Shown here: positions 45,322 through 55,569 of the stretch, in pieces
Layout of the letters: each line of letters opens with the position of its first letter
Numbering within the stretch: the stretch's first letter is position 1
NCBI GenBank assembly: GCA_020052415.1
Contig: JAGVPB010000013.1
Span: forward strand, 124,001-188,000
DNA: 64,000 nt
Source of the DNA: Bacteroidales bacterium
Lineage (GTDB): Bacteria; Bacteroidota; Bacteroidia; Bacteroidales; JAADJA01
Reading direction: 5' to 3'
Notes under the pieces: model-generated
The model's database searches: none
Told to the model about the DNA's origin: nothing
Seen by the model: only the letters and a program-made list of their open reading frames with translations
Made by a program: the position numbers and the translations under genes

Positions 45322-48300
45322 ATGAAAAATAAGAAATTACTCTTTCTCTTTGTACTTTTCCTCAGCATTTCACAGATTTTTGCAGAGGACTATTATTGGG
45401 TTGGCGGCCAGGGTAACTGGTCCGACCTGAACAGCTGGCGGACAGCCTCCGGTCAGATACCGAATGAGGTGCCTGATTCCGAAGATAATGTCATCTTTAA
45501 CCAGTATTCCTTTGAGAATGACTATGACACTGTTTTCATACTTTCAGGAAACCCGTACTGTAAAAACATGACCTGGGTAAATATTCAGGATACAGTTGTG
45601 ATGTATGGCAACAATTTAAATGCAATCTTTAATATTTACGGGTCAATAACCTTTCATCCCAAAGTTAAAAATGAGTATTACGGAAAAATCTACTTTGCTT
45701 CGGATTTACCCGGAAATACCATTACCTGCGCGGGGACAAGGTTCCCCGGCGACATCTGGTTCGAAGGGAGCGGTGAATATATCCTGCAGGATACCTTATT
45801 TGTTTATGATTCAACCGACTGGCAAGCAATCATTGACACTCTCAACCCGGTTGAGCCTTCACAACCAAATCCCCTCATCATTCATGAAAACGGATATTTC
45901 AATTCCAATAACCAGACAATCATTAACAGAGGTTTCATTATGTCGGGTAATAAAGCCCGTAAGGTGAACCTTCAGAACAGTCATATATTAATGGTGGGAA
46001 GTTGGATACTCAGCGCTGAAAATCTCGATTTCGATGCCACCAATAGCCATATTCTGATCGGCGGAGATATGAATAATTTTGCAGGTGAAACAGTAACCTA
46101 TCATGATATTGATTTTTTACCGGTTGACGGCTCCATTAAAAATACTGATATCCGGTCTATTATCCGAAAGGTCCATTTCCTTGGTAGCGGAACTCTTGAC
46201 GGTAAAAAGACTCCCGGAATAGAAGGTAACTTCACGATTGACACCCTGCTGTTTGAGGGAGCAATCACATTGATGGGACCTATAGTTTGTGCAGTAAAAG
46301 GGATAGACAATTATATTTGGTACACACGGGTCAATATGGTCCATGGTGAGTTTGAAACCAATGAATCATTTTACCACCGAGTTGACTTTAACGGAAGTGA
46401 CTTTGGGCTAGGGCTTCCGAGTTTTATAAAAGGGCCCGGAAATGAATCGGATAGTATTTTCTTTAATGTTCCCAAGGGAATTATAGCAGGGCGACATCAG
46501 ATCAATGATTATCTGTTCTTTAAAACAGATGGTGTTGTCGGGGCCGATTTGGAAATGAAAAATGAAATCAATCATGCAGTTTTCAGCGGCAACGGATGGT
46601 TCGAAGGCAATAACGATTTTAATAAAGTAACTCTGAATACCGGATTCACTTACTTGATGAATGCCGACTCCCTCATTCATCCGGGAAGCGTAGAAACGAA
46701 TACCTATATCCAAACCATTAATGCTATCGAGGTCACCAATAATGACGATTGCTTGATTGGCATTACCTATCTGCAGTCGGCACAAAAATTAACCAGTGCA
46801 GTGATGGATTATACCGGACCACCGGTTGGATTCAAATACTTTGCAGTTAAAGACATTAAAAATATCGGTTCTACCATCAGCATCACTAAAGGTATTAATT
46901 TAGGTCATAATACAGGATTCTATTTTGATCCGGCGCCAGGTGCGCAATTGGAACCGCGAACACTTTATTGGGTAGGTGGACAGGGAAATTGGTTTGATGA
47001 GACTCACTGGTCACTGGTTTCAGGTGGAGGTGGAGGTCCCGGAGATCAATGTCCGCCAATCCTACTGGATGATGTTTTCTTCGATGCCAATTCCGGTTTT
47101 CAGGCTGAAGACACAGTTTATGTAGATCGCAAGAATGTTTTTGTCAACGACATGACCTGGACGGATGATGTTCCAAACTATCCTTGCCTGGAAGGCGCTG
47201 ACACCTGCGCATTTCGTATGTGGGGATCACTGAAATTAAGTCCGGCAATGTGCTATTGGTTTTGGGGAAATATGTATTTTGAATCGGAGGATGACGATGA
47301 ATGGGAAACAATTGATGTGACGTGGACCTATGATAGTAATTTAGTATATTATTTACTTAACCAAACTTATTTTTACGGTGAGAACGGAAAATGGAGATTC
47401 GACAGCCAGGTATGGAACCTGTTTGATTCGCTCTTCGTGAAGATGGGAAGCATCGAACTGCAGAATGACACTCTTGAAACCCTTAATTTTATTGCTGACG
47501 ATACACTTCAGAAAGGAATATATTTTCTTGAAAAAACACTTTGCGTAGTACACCAGTACCAGGCGAATGCATGGCTGCTGAATGCATGGTTGCCAGATTC
47601 GGTATTTTTATACGATTTCGGTGAATCAACCATACGGGCTATGGGTGACATAACTCCGCCTATGGGAGCGCCTCCGGGATTCTGCAACATCCGAACCTAT
47701 GTCGGAGAAGTGGACTACCACAATATTGAATTTTCAACACCGGATGTCAGCGGCATCAAATCAATGCTTATAAGCGAAAGCCAGAACAGCTATAATCTGG
47801 TGGATTACTATGTATTGTATGGTGATGCAGTCGGAACCGGGTTTATTGATACCCTAACATATAAAAGGGTTTGGGATATTGATCCGGTTACCGGGGATTC
47901 AGTTATAGTTGTAAGCGCCGACGGATGTAAGATACGTAATAATTTCACAACCAACTTCTTGTTCGCTGAAAGCTATGGAGATACCCTGATAGGCAACCAG
48001 CAGATTGATACGGCTTATTTCAAGGGTGACAACGGAGCTATGTTTGGTTATAATGAAATAGGTTACCTTCAGGCTGACAGCCTTATGACCATGATGCTGA
48101 AAAATTATGTCTGGGATAAAGCCATTCTTTATGGAAATGGAAAGTTTAAGGGAAACAATAAAATGGAAAGGCTTGAACTTACGGCTACTAAAAAATACTA
48201 TTTCCAGCATGATGTAATGGATTCCGGTGAATCCGATACAACAATAATTGTAAAGGACCTGCTTATGTTGGGTGCCTGCGACGGGACCATCAGGATACAA

Positions 48301-50847
48301 TCCGACTCAATAGGTACAAAAAGTTATATTCTCTATCAGGCTCTTTCACCAACCTATCCGGATTTTACAGCCAAATACGCCTCTATCCGCGATATATACA
48401 TGGTTCCTTATAACGGGAATGAATATATCGCTGAAAATTCGGTGGATTTGGGAAATAATACAAACTGGACATTTACACTGACCGAAGACCAGAATTATTA
48501 CTGGGTCGGTGGCACAGGGAACTGGGGCGACTGGAATCACTGGTCATTTACCAGTGGCGGAGTGCCTATTCCTGAACAATGTACACCTAAAGAAATAAAT
48601 ACAGTAATTTTTGATGATAATTCCTTCTTAACTGGTAGCGACACAGTGACAGTTGATGTGAAAAATGCATATTGCAACAGTATGTATTGGAAGAATTCTT
48701 CCATGTATGATCCACTTTTTATAAATAGTGATACTACTTCCGGATTGTACATTTACGGTTCACTCGAATTAAGCCACTCGATGAACTATGCCTATTCGGG
48801 AACTATATTCTTCGACCAGTTCAATGATCCTTTGGTTCTTGCCGATACAATTACTACAAGGGGTAATTTATTCCTTAACCATATCCGGTTCCAGGGAATA
48901 AATGATGAAGTTGTCCTTGGCGATGATGTTACCATGTTTATTGATCCTCCGAATAGTATTTTCAGGAGTGTTTTCCTCGAACACGGTGCATTGGTTTTGA
49001 ATGGGAATCACTTGTCAACGGCCGGATTCTATTCAACTTATAAAAATAACAGGACCCTGAACATGGTTAATTCCGATGTTACCCTGCGATATGACTATGG
49101 AAAAGCCTGGAGGGTAAATGGCGCCAATCTGAACCTTTTCGCACATAACTCCAATATTTACAATCAGTCTCTGCAAGGCAGCATGATGACCGAGAACGGT
49201 GATTATCTCAAGTACCATAATGTTTACCTTAATGGGTTTACCGATAGCCTTGCCAATTTAAATAATGTAGTGGAATATAATATTATTTCAGCCAATGAAA
49301 TTTGGGGTATTATAACAGGAGATTTTATCGCGGATACCATTTTACTGCGTGGGCAGTATTCAGGGATTTATAAGAAATCTAAAACCAATGTTGTGATTAT
49401 TGACACGGCTTCCGGTTCAATCAATCAAAATCATCTGATCAACAAATGTATTGTAAACCGTTACGGTGAAATCAACGGTTCCAATTATATCAAATATTGT
49501 GTTTTTTATGACGATGGAAAATTTACCGGCAATAATGACTTTGATACATTGATACTCTTCCCCGGCGGAGGCAATACCCAGTATCAGGGCAACTGGTTTA
49601 CTTTCCAGTCCGATTCCACACAAACGATACATGACTCGCTTTATATCCGGGGAAATCAATGCAGCAGCATAACCCTTATTTCGACCAATACTTCCAAACT
49701 TGCTTACCTGAAAAAAGATAAGCCGGGTTATGATGTTTCATGCGATTATCTGGATATTTATAATGTATCGGCAGTAGATGATTTTGTTGATTTTTATGCC
49801 GGCGATTACAGCAAAGCGCTTCCCGACCCGACCAATCCGCCACCAGGATGGATTTTCGAAAATGCACAGGGATATGTTTACGGATTCAATGGCAGGACTG
49901 AGCGTTTCTGCGAGGGTACCGAGTTTGTAATTGATGCAGGTGACTTTAACGGGGATACCTATACCCAATACTTTTGGCAGGGATCACCGTTGCCGGGTGA
50001 TGATACTTATACCATAACTGAACCGGGAATTTATCATATCCAGGTGCAATATTTTGAAGGCTGCACAGTAGATGATTATATCGTTATTGAACTGCATTAT
50101 CCTCCATTGGCAGACATGGATGATGGTCCATTCTGCGAAGGAGATCCTATCAATGTGTATGTTTCTCCTGATAATAATGCATATAAATATTATTGGTCCT
50201 CTGGTGGAATAACTGAGCAGATCATTGCAGATACTTCAATGAACGGAGGTATTTATGTACTGGTAGAGGATACGATCAATGGTTGTGTAGCAACAGTAGA
50301 GAAAACGATTGAAGTTAAACCGGTTCCGAAACCCGAAGAAGTACTGGGTGAGGATGTGTGGCTTAATTTTGGGGAAACGGTTACCATTGATGCCGGTGAA
50401 GGGGAATCCTACGAGTGGTCTTCATTGCCTGAAACTACAGTATCGGATTCAACATCCCGGATCATTACTGTTCCGGGAGCGAATGATCCGACGCTTTACC
50501 TTGTTCAGGTTGAGTTAGATGGATGCTTTGGACAGGGAGAGAAACTGGTAAATATGTATCCTCTGAGCAGGCTTGGAATTCCAACCGCATTTTCACCCAA
50601 TAAAGAGGATGATATAAATCCGCGACTTTATTTATTAGGTAGCGGCTTTGCGCAAGTAACATTCAGAATTTTTGACCGATATGGTAAATTGGTTTTCGAA
50701 TCAACGGATCCAAACGGCAGCGAGGGCTGGGATGGAACTTTCGAAGGTAGGGATCTTGAGATGGACGTTTACACTTATTATGTTAAAGTAATTTATCAGG
50801 ATGGCGGTGTAGAGGAACGGAAAGGAAATGTCACTTTACTTAGGTAA
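45322..50847 (+). CDS. giant modular secreted protein with T9SS type B sorting domain
   Basis: At 1841 residues this is the largest protein here. After a signal peptide (KLLFLFVLFLSISQIFA) come three ~520-residue modules, each opening with YYWVGG.GNW (residues ~24, ~548 and ~1059). Each opening is followed by an acidic PDSEDNVIFN-like segment and strand-rich sequence with repeated G..L..NNDF/NKM words; the first two modules close with LGHNTGFYF or LGNNTNW. The modules look like beta-solenoid or carbohydrate-binding-like folds, but I cannot name the family. Two Ig-like domains (FCEGTEFVIDAG, FCEGDPINVYVS) and a type B domain (IPTAFSPNKEDDINP, FRIFDRYGKLVFEST, YTYYVKVIYQ) end it. It lies 15 bases after the first cargo gene and 3 before porP/sprF. 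Confidence 0.85.
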   Translation: MKNKKLLFLFVLFLSISQIFAEDYYWVGGQGNWSDLNSWRTASGQIPNEVPDSEDNVIFNQYSFENDYDTVFILSGNPYCKNMTWVNIQDTVVMYGNNLNAIFNIYGSITFHPKVKNEYYGKIYFASDLPGNTITCAGTRFPGDIWFEGSGEYILQDTLFVYDSTDWQAIIDTLNPVEPSQPNPLIIHENGYFNSNNQTIINRGFIMSGNKARKVNLQNSHILMVGSWILSAENLDFDATNSHILIGGDMNNFAGETVTYHDIDFLPVDGSIKNTDIRSIIRKVHFLGSGTLDGKKTPGIEGNFTIDTLLFEGAITLMGPIVCAVKGIDNYIWYTRVNMVHGEFETNESFYHRVDFNGSDFGLGLPSFIKGPGNESDSIFFNVPKGIIAGRHQINDYLFFKTDGVVGADLEMKNEINHAVFSGNGWFEGNNDFNKVTLNTGFTYLMNADSLIHPGSVETNTYIQTINAIEVTNNDDCLIGITYLQSAQKLTSAVMDYTGPPVGFKYFAVKDIKNIGSTISITKGINLGHNTGFYFDPAPGAQLEPRTLYWVGGQGNWFDETHWSLVSGGGGGPGDQCPPILLDDVFFDANSGFQAEDTVYVDRKNVFVNDMTWTDDVPNYPCLEGADTCAFRMWGSLKLSPAMCYWFWGNMYFESEDDDEWETIDVTWTYDSNLVYYLLNQTYFYGENGKWRFDSQVWNLFDSLFVKMGSIELQNDTLETLNFIADDTLQKGIYFLEKTLCVVHQYQANAWLLNAWLPDSVFLYDFGESTIRAMGDITPPMGAPPGFCNIRTYVGEVDYHNIEFSTPDVSGIKSMLISESQNSYNLVDYYVLYGDAVGTGFIDTLTYKRVWDIDPVTGDSVIVVSADGCKIRNNFTTNFLFAESYGDTLIGNQQIDTAYFKGDNGAMFGYNEIGYLQADSLMTMMLKNYVWDKAILYGNGKFKGNNKMERLELTATKKYYFQHDVMDSGESDTTIIVKDLLMLGACDGTIRIQSDSIGTKSYILYQALSPTYPDFTAKYASIRDIYMVPYNGNEYIAENSVDLGNNTNWTFTLTEDQNYYWVGGTGNWGDWNHWSFTSGGVPIPEQCTPKEINTVIFDDNSFLTGSDTVTVDVKNAYCNSMYWKNSSMYDPLFINSDTTSGLYIYGSLELSHSMNYAYSGTIFFDQFNDPLVLADTITTRGNLFLNHIRFQGINDEVVLGDDVTMFIDPPNSIFRSVFLEHGALVLNGNHLSTAGFYSTYKNNRTLNMVNSDVTLRYDYGKAWRVNGANLNLFAHNSNIYNQSLQGSMMTENGDYLKYHNVYLNGFTDSLANLNNVVEYNIISANEIWGIITGDFIADTILLRGQYSGIYKKSKTNVVIIDTASGSINQNHLINKCIVNRYGEINGSNYIKYCVFYDDGKFTGNNDFDTLILFPGGGNTQYQGNWFTFQSDSTQTIHDSLYIRGNQCSSITLISTNTSKLAYLKKDKPGYDVSCDYLDIYNVSAVDDFVDFYAGDYSKALPDPTNPPPGWIFENAQGYVYGFNGRTERFCEGTEFVIDAGDFNGDTYTQYFWQGSPLPGDDTYTITEPGIYHIQVQYFEGCTVDDYIVIELHYPPLADMDDGPFCEGDPINVYVSPDNNAYKYYWSSGGITEQIIADTSMNGGIYVLVEDTINGCVATVEKTIEVKPVPKPEEVLGEDVWLNFGETVTIDAGEGESYEWSSLPETTVSDSTSRIITVPGANDPTLYLVQVELDGCFGQGEKLVNMYPLSRLGIPTAFSPNKEDDINPRLYLLGSGFAQVTFRIFDRYGKLVFESTDPNGSEGWDGTFEGRDLEMDVYTYYVKVIYQDGGVEERKGNVTLLR

Positions 50848-50850
50848 TAA

Positions 50851-51870
50851 ATGAAATATACTCTCAAATTTGTGCTAGCGATGATTCTGCTTGCCTCCGG
50901 ATTATCTCAGTCCGGAGCACAGGACGTCCATTACTCTCAGATGTACGCTACACCGCTTTACATCAATCCTGCATTTACGGGAAATCATGACTGCGATTAC
51001 AGGGCAGCAGTAAATTATCGTAAACAGGCATATTTTACAAAGCCTTATGAAACATACACAGCCTGGGGCGATACCCGGTTCTACCCGGAATTTTTGAGGA
51101 GAAACGGATGGATCGGTTTGGGTACTCATTTGTTTTATGATAATGCAGGTGATGCGCCATTGCAAAAGATACAGGCAATGATATTTTCAGCCTATAGTCA
51201 GGGTTTCAATATTGACAATTCCATTTATGGAAGCCTTGGTGTTGGTTTGGGAATAACAAACAGAAGCGTCAATAAAGCAAACCTGATTTTTGAAGATCAA
51301 TGGGATTCAACCCTTTATGTTTTCACCGATAATGGCACTAAGGATCCATTATTTAATAATTCGACCTCTATTTTTTATATGGATTTCAATATTGGCATGA
51401 CATTTCATCACCTGGTTAACGAAAATTGGATGTACGAGGCAGGTATGAGTATAAACCACATCACCAAACCACGGGAGTCTTTTTTCGGAACAAGTAATAA
51501 CCGTGTGGGAAGAAAAATCATCGCCCATGCAACAGTTCAGCATAAATTATCAGACAAAGTGCTGTTAAAACCTGAAGTCTATTATATTGCGCACATGGGT
51601 TCCGATGAATTGATCATGGGTGCTAACCTTGTTCGTGGTGTTGAGGAATTGAAACTTTACGGTGGATTATGGTACCGCTTTGGACGGGATATTATTCCAA
51701 GTATAGGAATAGAGTTCAATAAAATGACCATCATGTTTACCTATGATATAAATGTATCAAAACAACGCCTGGCCAGCAAATACCAGGGTGGATTTGAGGT
51801 ATCAATAATCAAAAGATTTTGTGCCCGGAAATCCACCAGGCGTGAACCCTGTAAGATGTTACAATTTTAG
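50851..51870 (+). CDS. PorP/SprF-family type IX secretion outer-membrane protein
   Basis: The 339-residue protein has a signal peptide (LKFVLAMILLASGLSQSGA), then the family start QDVHYSQMYATPLYINPAFTG at about residues 24-44 and a barrel of aromatic-alternating strands. PorP/SprF proteins are outer-membrane barrels needed for secretion or anchoring of type B cargo (SprF for SprB in Flavobacterium). It is encoded three bases after the giant type B cargo and two genes after another, and is therefore the likely dedicated partner. The Cys-Lys-Arg tail (CARKSTRREPCKML) is unusual. Confidence 0.92.
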   Translation: MKYTLKFVLAMILLASGLSQSGAQDVHYSQMYATPLYINPAFTGNHDCDYRAAVNYRKQAYFTKPYETYTAWGDTRFYPEFLRRNGWIGLGTHLFYDNAGDAPLQKIQAMIFSAYSQGFNIDNSIYGSLGVGLGITNRSVNKANLIFEDQWDSTLYVFTDNGTKDPLFNNSTSIFYMDFNIGMTFHHLVNENWMYEAGMSINHITKPRESFFGTSNNRVGRKIIAHATVQHKLSDKVLLKPEVYYIAHMGSDELIMGANLVRGVEELKLYGGLWYRFGRDIIPSIGIEFNKMTIMFTYDINVSKQRLASKYQGGFEVSIIKRFCARKSTRREPCKMLQF

Positions 51871-51887
51871 AAAAGCAATCTGTGCAA

Positions 51888-53993
51888 ATGAGAATACCCT
51901 TTACACTCCTCACCATAATTATTATTTATTTTCAGGGTTACTCACAATGGTATTGGGAACATCCTGTGCCCCAGGGTAACCACCTTACGGAACTGTCTTT
52001 CAATGGCACTTCTCCCATAGGTTTTGCTGTCGGTGATTATGGCATCATTATTAAGACCAATAATTTCGGCATGGACTGGGAACTGATGGATTCGGTCACA
52101 ACGGAAAACCTGAGTTCTGTTTTCATGACCGATAACCATGCTTATATCGTAGGGGACAATGGAATAATGCTGAAAACAGATGATTTCGAAAACTGGTATC
52201 AAACCGAATCGTTCACCCATTATAAGCTCCACTCGGTTTATTTTACCGATGATGACCACGGATATGCCGCCGGATACCAGGGTATTATATTAAAAACTAA
52301 CGGCGGAGGAGAGTTCTGGCAATTCATCTTATCAGGAACACCGTTTTCATTGTACTCCATTTATTTTGCGACTGATGATACCGGTATTATTGTCGGCGAT
52401 AGTGGTGTGATCCTGAGAACCTCAGATGCTGGATTGACCTGGAACCCCACAGGAAGCTATACCAATCCATTGTATGATGTTCATTTTCCTTCAGCGTCAA
52501 CAGGATACATCGCCGGTAAAGATGGGATTATATTAAGGTCAAACGACGCCGGATTAACCTGGAGTGATGTTTCATCACCCATCATCAAGACCGATCTTTA
52601 TTCCGTACATTTTTATAACGACACAGTAGGTTTTGTTGCAGGTGCCGATGGAATCATGATCCATACTTATGATGGGGGTGCACTTTGGAACCTGGACACT
52701 ACAAGGACAACACTTGCCATTAATTCGGTTTATCAGTTTTATAATGATACTATTTGCGATACAGTGATTTGTTGCGGTGAATTTGGGATGGTACAAAGGA
52801 CATCTACCTGCGGAAATTTTACTAATGTCACCGGAAGCAGTTATCAGACCTTCAGTTCTGTGCTCTTTTTACCGGACTCAAGCGGTATTGCCGTCGGCGG
52901 TTCACCCTTCACCGACGAGCCGCTCATTTACAGAACACCCAAACCCGGAGAACCGTGGTCAGAAATTACACTTGACTCTGTACCTCACTATACTACCGAC
53001 ATCAGCTTTGCAACTGACAGTATTGGTTACATTTCAGCAAGAAAAGGTAAAATTTATAAAACCACTGATGCCGGAAATTCATGGATTCCAATCCGCACCG
53101 ATGTAACTTTAGACTTATACACCGTTTGCTTTCCCGACTCCAGCCGAGGTTATGCAGCCGGAGTGGATGGGTTGATAATAAAAACCACCACTATTGATAC
53201 CATGTGGACGCAACTGGTTACCGGAACGGCAAATAACCTTTTTGCATTGCATTTTTTCGATGAGGAAAATGGTTATGCTGCTGGTGAGAACGGTACCCTG
53301 CTACGGATAAAAAACAGCGGTCAAAATATTTCTAACGTAAATACCGGAACTTCAGTCACACTTTATGACCTCTGTTTTCCAACCGACACGCTCGGCTTTA
53401 TATGCGGATACGATGGAAAAATATTTAAACTCAGGAGGTATCCCTTAAGTGATTCCCTGTTCCCCATTAATTCCGGAGTGACTGTGCCTCTGAATAAAAT
53501 CTGGTTCCCTAATCCGGATACCGGCTATATTGCAGGAGAAGTCGGAACGATATTGAAGTCCACTGACGGTGGAAATACCTGGTATCCGCAATATACAGGG
53601 ACAACGAACAGCCTTAGGGGTATTTATTTCTTTAATGGTTACAAAGGCATAGCTGTTGGCGCCGGACTAACAATTTTATCAACTGAAAACGGCGGAGGTG
53701 GTGTGATACTTCCGGCTGTTCCTGAAGTTACACTCGCTGAAGACCATATTCTGTTATATCCAAATCCGGCCTCAGGATTCACTGTTGTGGAATATGAAAC
53801 TGAACATTTCCGGAAGGCCGAGATACAACTTTTTGATTTGACCGGGAGGGTAATCAACTCACAGCAAACGTCCATTCTTTCAGGACGAAAAAACAAGGTT
53901 CGGATAGAAACCATAGATTTGAATCCCGGTATTTACCTGGTCATGATAGAGGCTGATGATAGATACTTTACGAAGAAGCTGGTCATTTATTAA
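51888..53993 (+). CDS. Ycf48/Asp-box propeller T9SS type A cargo
   Basis: This 701-residue protein has a signal peptide (MRIPFTLLTIIIIYFQGYS). About twelve beta-propeller-like blade repeats with the Asp-box pattern follow (TSDAGLTWNP, SNDAGLTWSD, TYDGGALWNL, TTDAGNSWIP, STDGGNTWYP), together with GY.AG..G.I..T strands. This is the Ycf48/BNR type of scaffold, generally a binding fold without enzymatic activity. A type A sorting domain ends it (LYPNPASG, LDTTGR-like LFDLTGRVIN, KLVIY). A GTG at 51882 would add two residues. It is 17 bases after porP/sprF and closes the apparent operon. Confidence 0.85.
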   Translation: MRIPFTLLTIIIIYFQGYSQWYWEHPVPQGNHLTELSFNGTSPIGFAVGDYGIIIKTNNFGMDWELMDSVTTENLSSVFMTDNHAYIVGDNGIMLKTDDFENWYQTESFTHYKLHSVYFTDDDHGYAAGYQGIILKTNGGGEFWQFILSGTPFSLYSIYFATDDTGIIVGDSGVILRTSDAGLTWNPTGSYTNPLYDVHFPSASTGYIAGKDGIILRSNDAGLTWSDVSSPIIKTDLYSVHFYNDTVGFVAGADGIMIHTYDGGALWNLDTTRTTLAINSVYQFYNDTICDTVICCGEFGMVQRTSTCGNFTNVTGSSYQTFSSVLFLPDSSGIAVGGSPFTDEPLIYRTPKPGEPWSEITLDSVPHYTTDISFATDSIGYISARKGKIYKTTDAGNSWIPIRTDVTLDLYTVCFPDSSRGYAAGVDGLIIKTTTIDTMWTQLVTGTANNLFALHFFDEENGYAAGENGTLLRIKNSGQNISNVNTGTSVTLYDLCFPTDTLGFICGYDGKIFKLRRYPLSDSLFPINSGVTVPLNKIWFPNPDTGYIAGEVGTILKSTDGGNTWYPQYTGTTNSLRGIYFFNGYKGIAVGAGLTILSTENGGGGVILPAVPEVTLAEDHILLYPNPASGFTVVEYETEHFRKAEIQLFDLTGRVINSQQTSILSGRKNKVRIETIDLNPGIYLVMIEADDRYFTKKLVIY

Positions 53994-54108
53994 TCCGTAC
54001 CTGTAAATCTCATTTAATTCCTTCTCTTAAATGTACCAATTTCCATGGTTCTAAATGAATCAAAAGGAAAATGCTTAATATTGCAATCCGATAAAAGTTT
54101 CCCGGGCA

Positions 54109-55566
54109 TTGGCGACAAATCTTAACAATAAGGAATTTTTTAAGCTATCCTTTCTGTATTCTGCAGTCGCAGCTTTACCCCCTTTATTAAATTTAGTGAT
54201 CAGGCCTTTAATAGAAGGGGAAGGCAAACTGGTTTCAGCAGATTTTTCGAGGATTGAAATTACGGAGACCATCATCACCCTGGCTCTGGTTATTGCATCT
54301 TTCGCGGCAAGCAGTTCGATAGCCCGGTTTTATTATGATTATAATGAGGATAAAAAGGGCCTCAATATTTTGGTGTCGGGTATTTTTAATTCCATTTTAT
54401 TTCGCGGATTTATCATTCTTGCAGTCGCTTTTTTAGCCAGGAATTATATTGGAAAAATATTTACCCAACCCGAATTGCAGGATTTCCCGAATTATGGTTT
54501 CGCAGCCATTATTGCCGGTATAAACCGTGCAGTCAATTTAACTGCATTTGCACTCTACCGTAATGAAAAAAAAGTAAGAAAATATCTTATTCTGAGTTTC
54601 CTGCTTGGTATTTTGAGAGCAGGTTTTCAGCTTGCCGGGGTTTATTATTATGAAATGAGTTTTGTAGGTTATGTTTATGGAACCTGCATCGGGAGCAGCA
54701 TAGTGTCTATTTCAATCCTTGCCTATACTTATAAAAAATCCGGGTTCCACTATAAATTCAAAATAATGAAGCCGGTTGACACTTATGCATTTCCTCTTTT
54801 TGAATATAGCTTACTGGTATGGGGCCTCAGTTTTGCCGATCGCTTTTTTCTCGAAAGTTCACCTGTTATGCTTGGCATTTATGGTCAGGCCATTTTACTT
54901 GGCAGGGGAATAGATATCATTCTGCAGGGATTACAGGGAGCTTCCCAGCCTGAAATGTTCAGACTTCTGAAACTTGGCATCGAAAAGAACATGGATGAGA
55001 TAAAAAAACTCTCCCACCTGCTGATGGCTCAAAGTCAGATCATCATTGCTCTGGCCATTATTCCTGCTATAGTTTATTGCTCCATTTTTAAAACTGATCT
55101 GCAACTTGCCGCCGGCTACGTTGCGATAGTCATGGTAAGCTATATTCTCCGTACCCAATATTTAATTCTTTCTCTCCCCGTATATTACGAAAAGAAGACA
55201 AAAATACTGTTATACATCAATTTAATTGTCCTTGCTGTTAATCTCGTTTTACTTTATTTGCTGGTACCTTATTTACAAGCTTACGGGGCTATTATTGCTA
55301 TGATGGCTTCTCTGTTTTTACAAGTAATTGGAATATATATTGCTCAGCATGCGATAGTTAAAATCAACTGGAATTTAAACAAATTACTGATATTCCCTTT
55401 TATTATTGTAGGACTGACAATCATTGCGGAGATAATCAAACTGAAGTTACAGATGAATATTTATTTCAGTGCAGTCTTTATTACTCTACTGATCGGAGCA
55501 AGTCAGATACTTCTTTATCGAAGAGAACTTATGGGAATTTTTAGAGGGAAATGGAAATTAAATTAG
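54109..55566 (+). CDS. polysaccharide/lipid flippase-like MOP-family membrane protein
   Basis: The 485-residue protein has about 14 membrane helices with the pattern of Wzx-like oligosaccharide flippases (MOP superfamily): PLLNLVIRPLIEGEGKLVSADFSR near the start, FAASSSIARFYYDYNEDKKG, FEYSLLVWGLSFADRFFLES, and a helical C-terminal bundle. It is predicted to move a lipid-linked sugar across the inner membrane. The substrate is unknown and no glycosyltransferases sit nearby, which is unusual. The start is TTG at 54109 because an upstream ATG at 54071 meets a stop after seven codons. It is followed by a permease gene after three bases. Confidence 0.8.
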   Translation: MATNLNNKEFFKLSFLYSAVAALPPLLNLVIRPLIEGEGKLVSADFSRIEITETIITLALVIASFAASSSIARFYYDYNEDKKGLNILVSGIFNSILFRGFIILAVAFLARNYIGKIFTQPELQDFPNYGFAAIIAGINRAVNLTAFALYRNEKKVRKYLILSFLLGILRAGFQLAGVYYYEMSFVGYVYGTCIGSSIVSISILAYTYKKSGFHYKFKIMKPVDTYAFPLFEYSLLVWGLSFADRFFLESSPVMLGIYGQAILLGRGIDIILQGLQGASQPEMFRLLKLGIEKNMDEIKKLSHLLMAQSQIIIALAIIPAIVYCSIFKTDLQLAAGYVAIVMVSYILRTQYLILSLPVYYEKKTKILLYINLIVLAVNLVLLYLLVPYLQAYGAIIAMMASLFLQVIGIYIAQHAIVKINWNLNKLLIFPFIIVGLTIIAEIIKLKLQMNIYFSAVFITLLIGASQILLYRRELMGIFRGKWKLN

Positions 55567-55569
55567 TTT

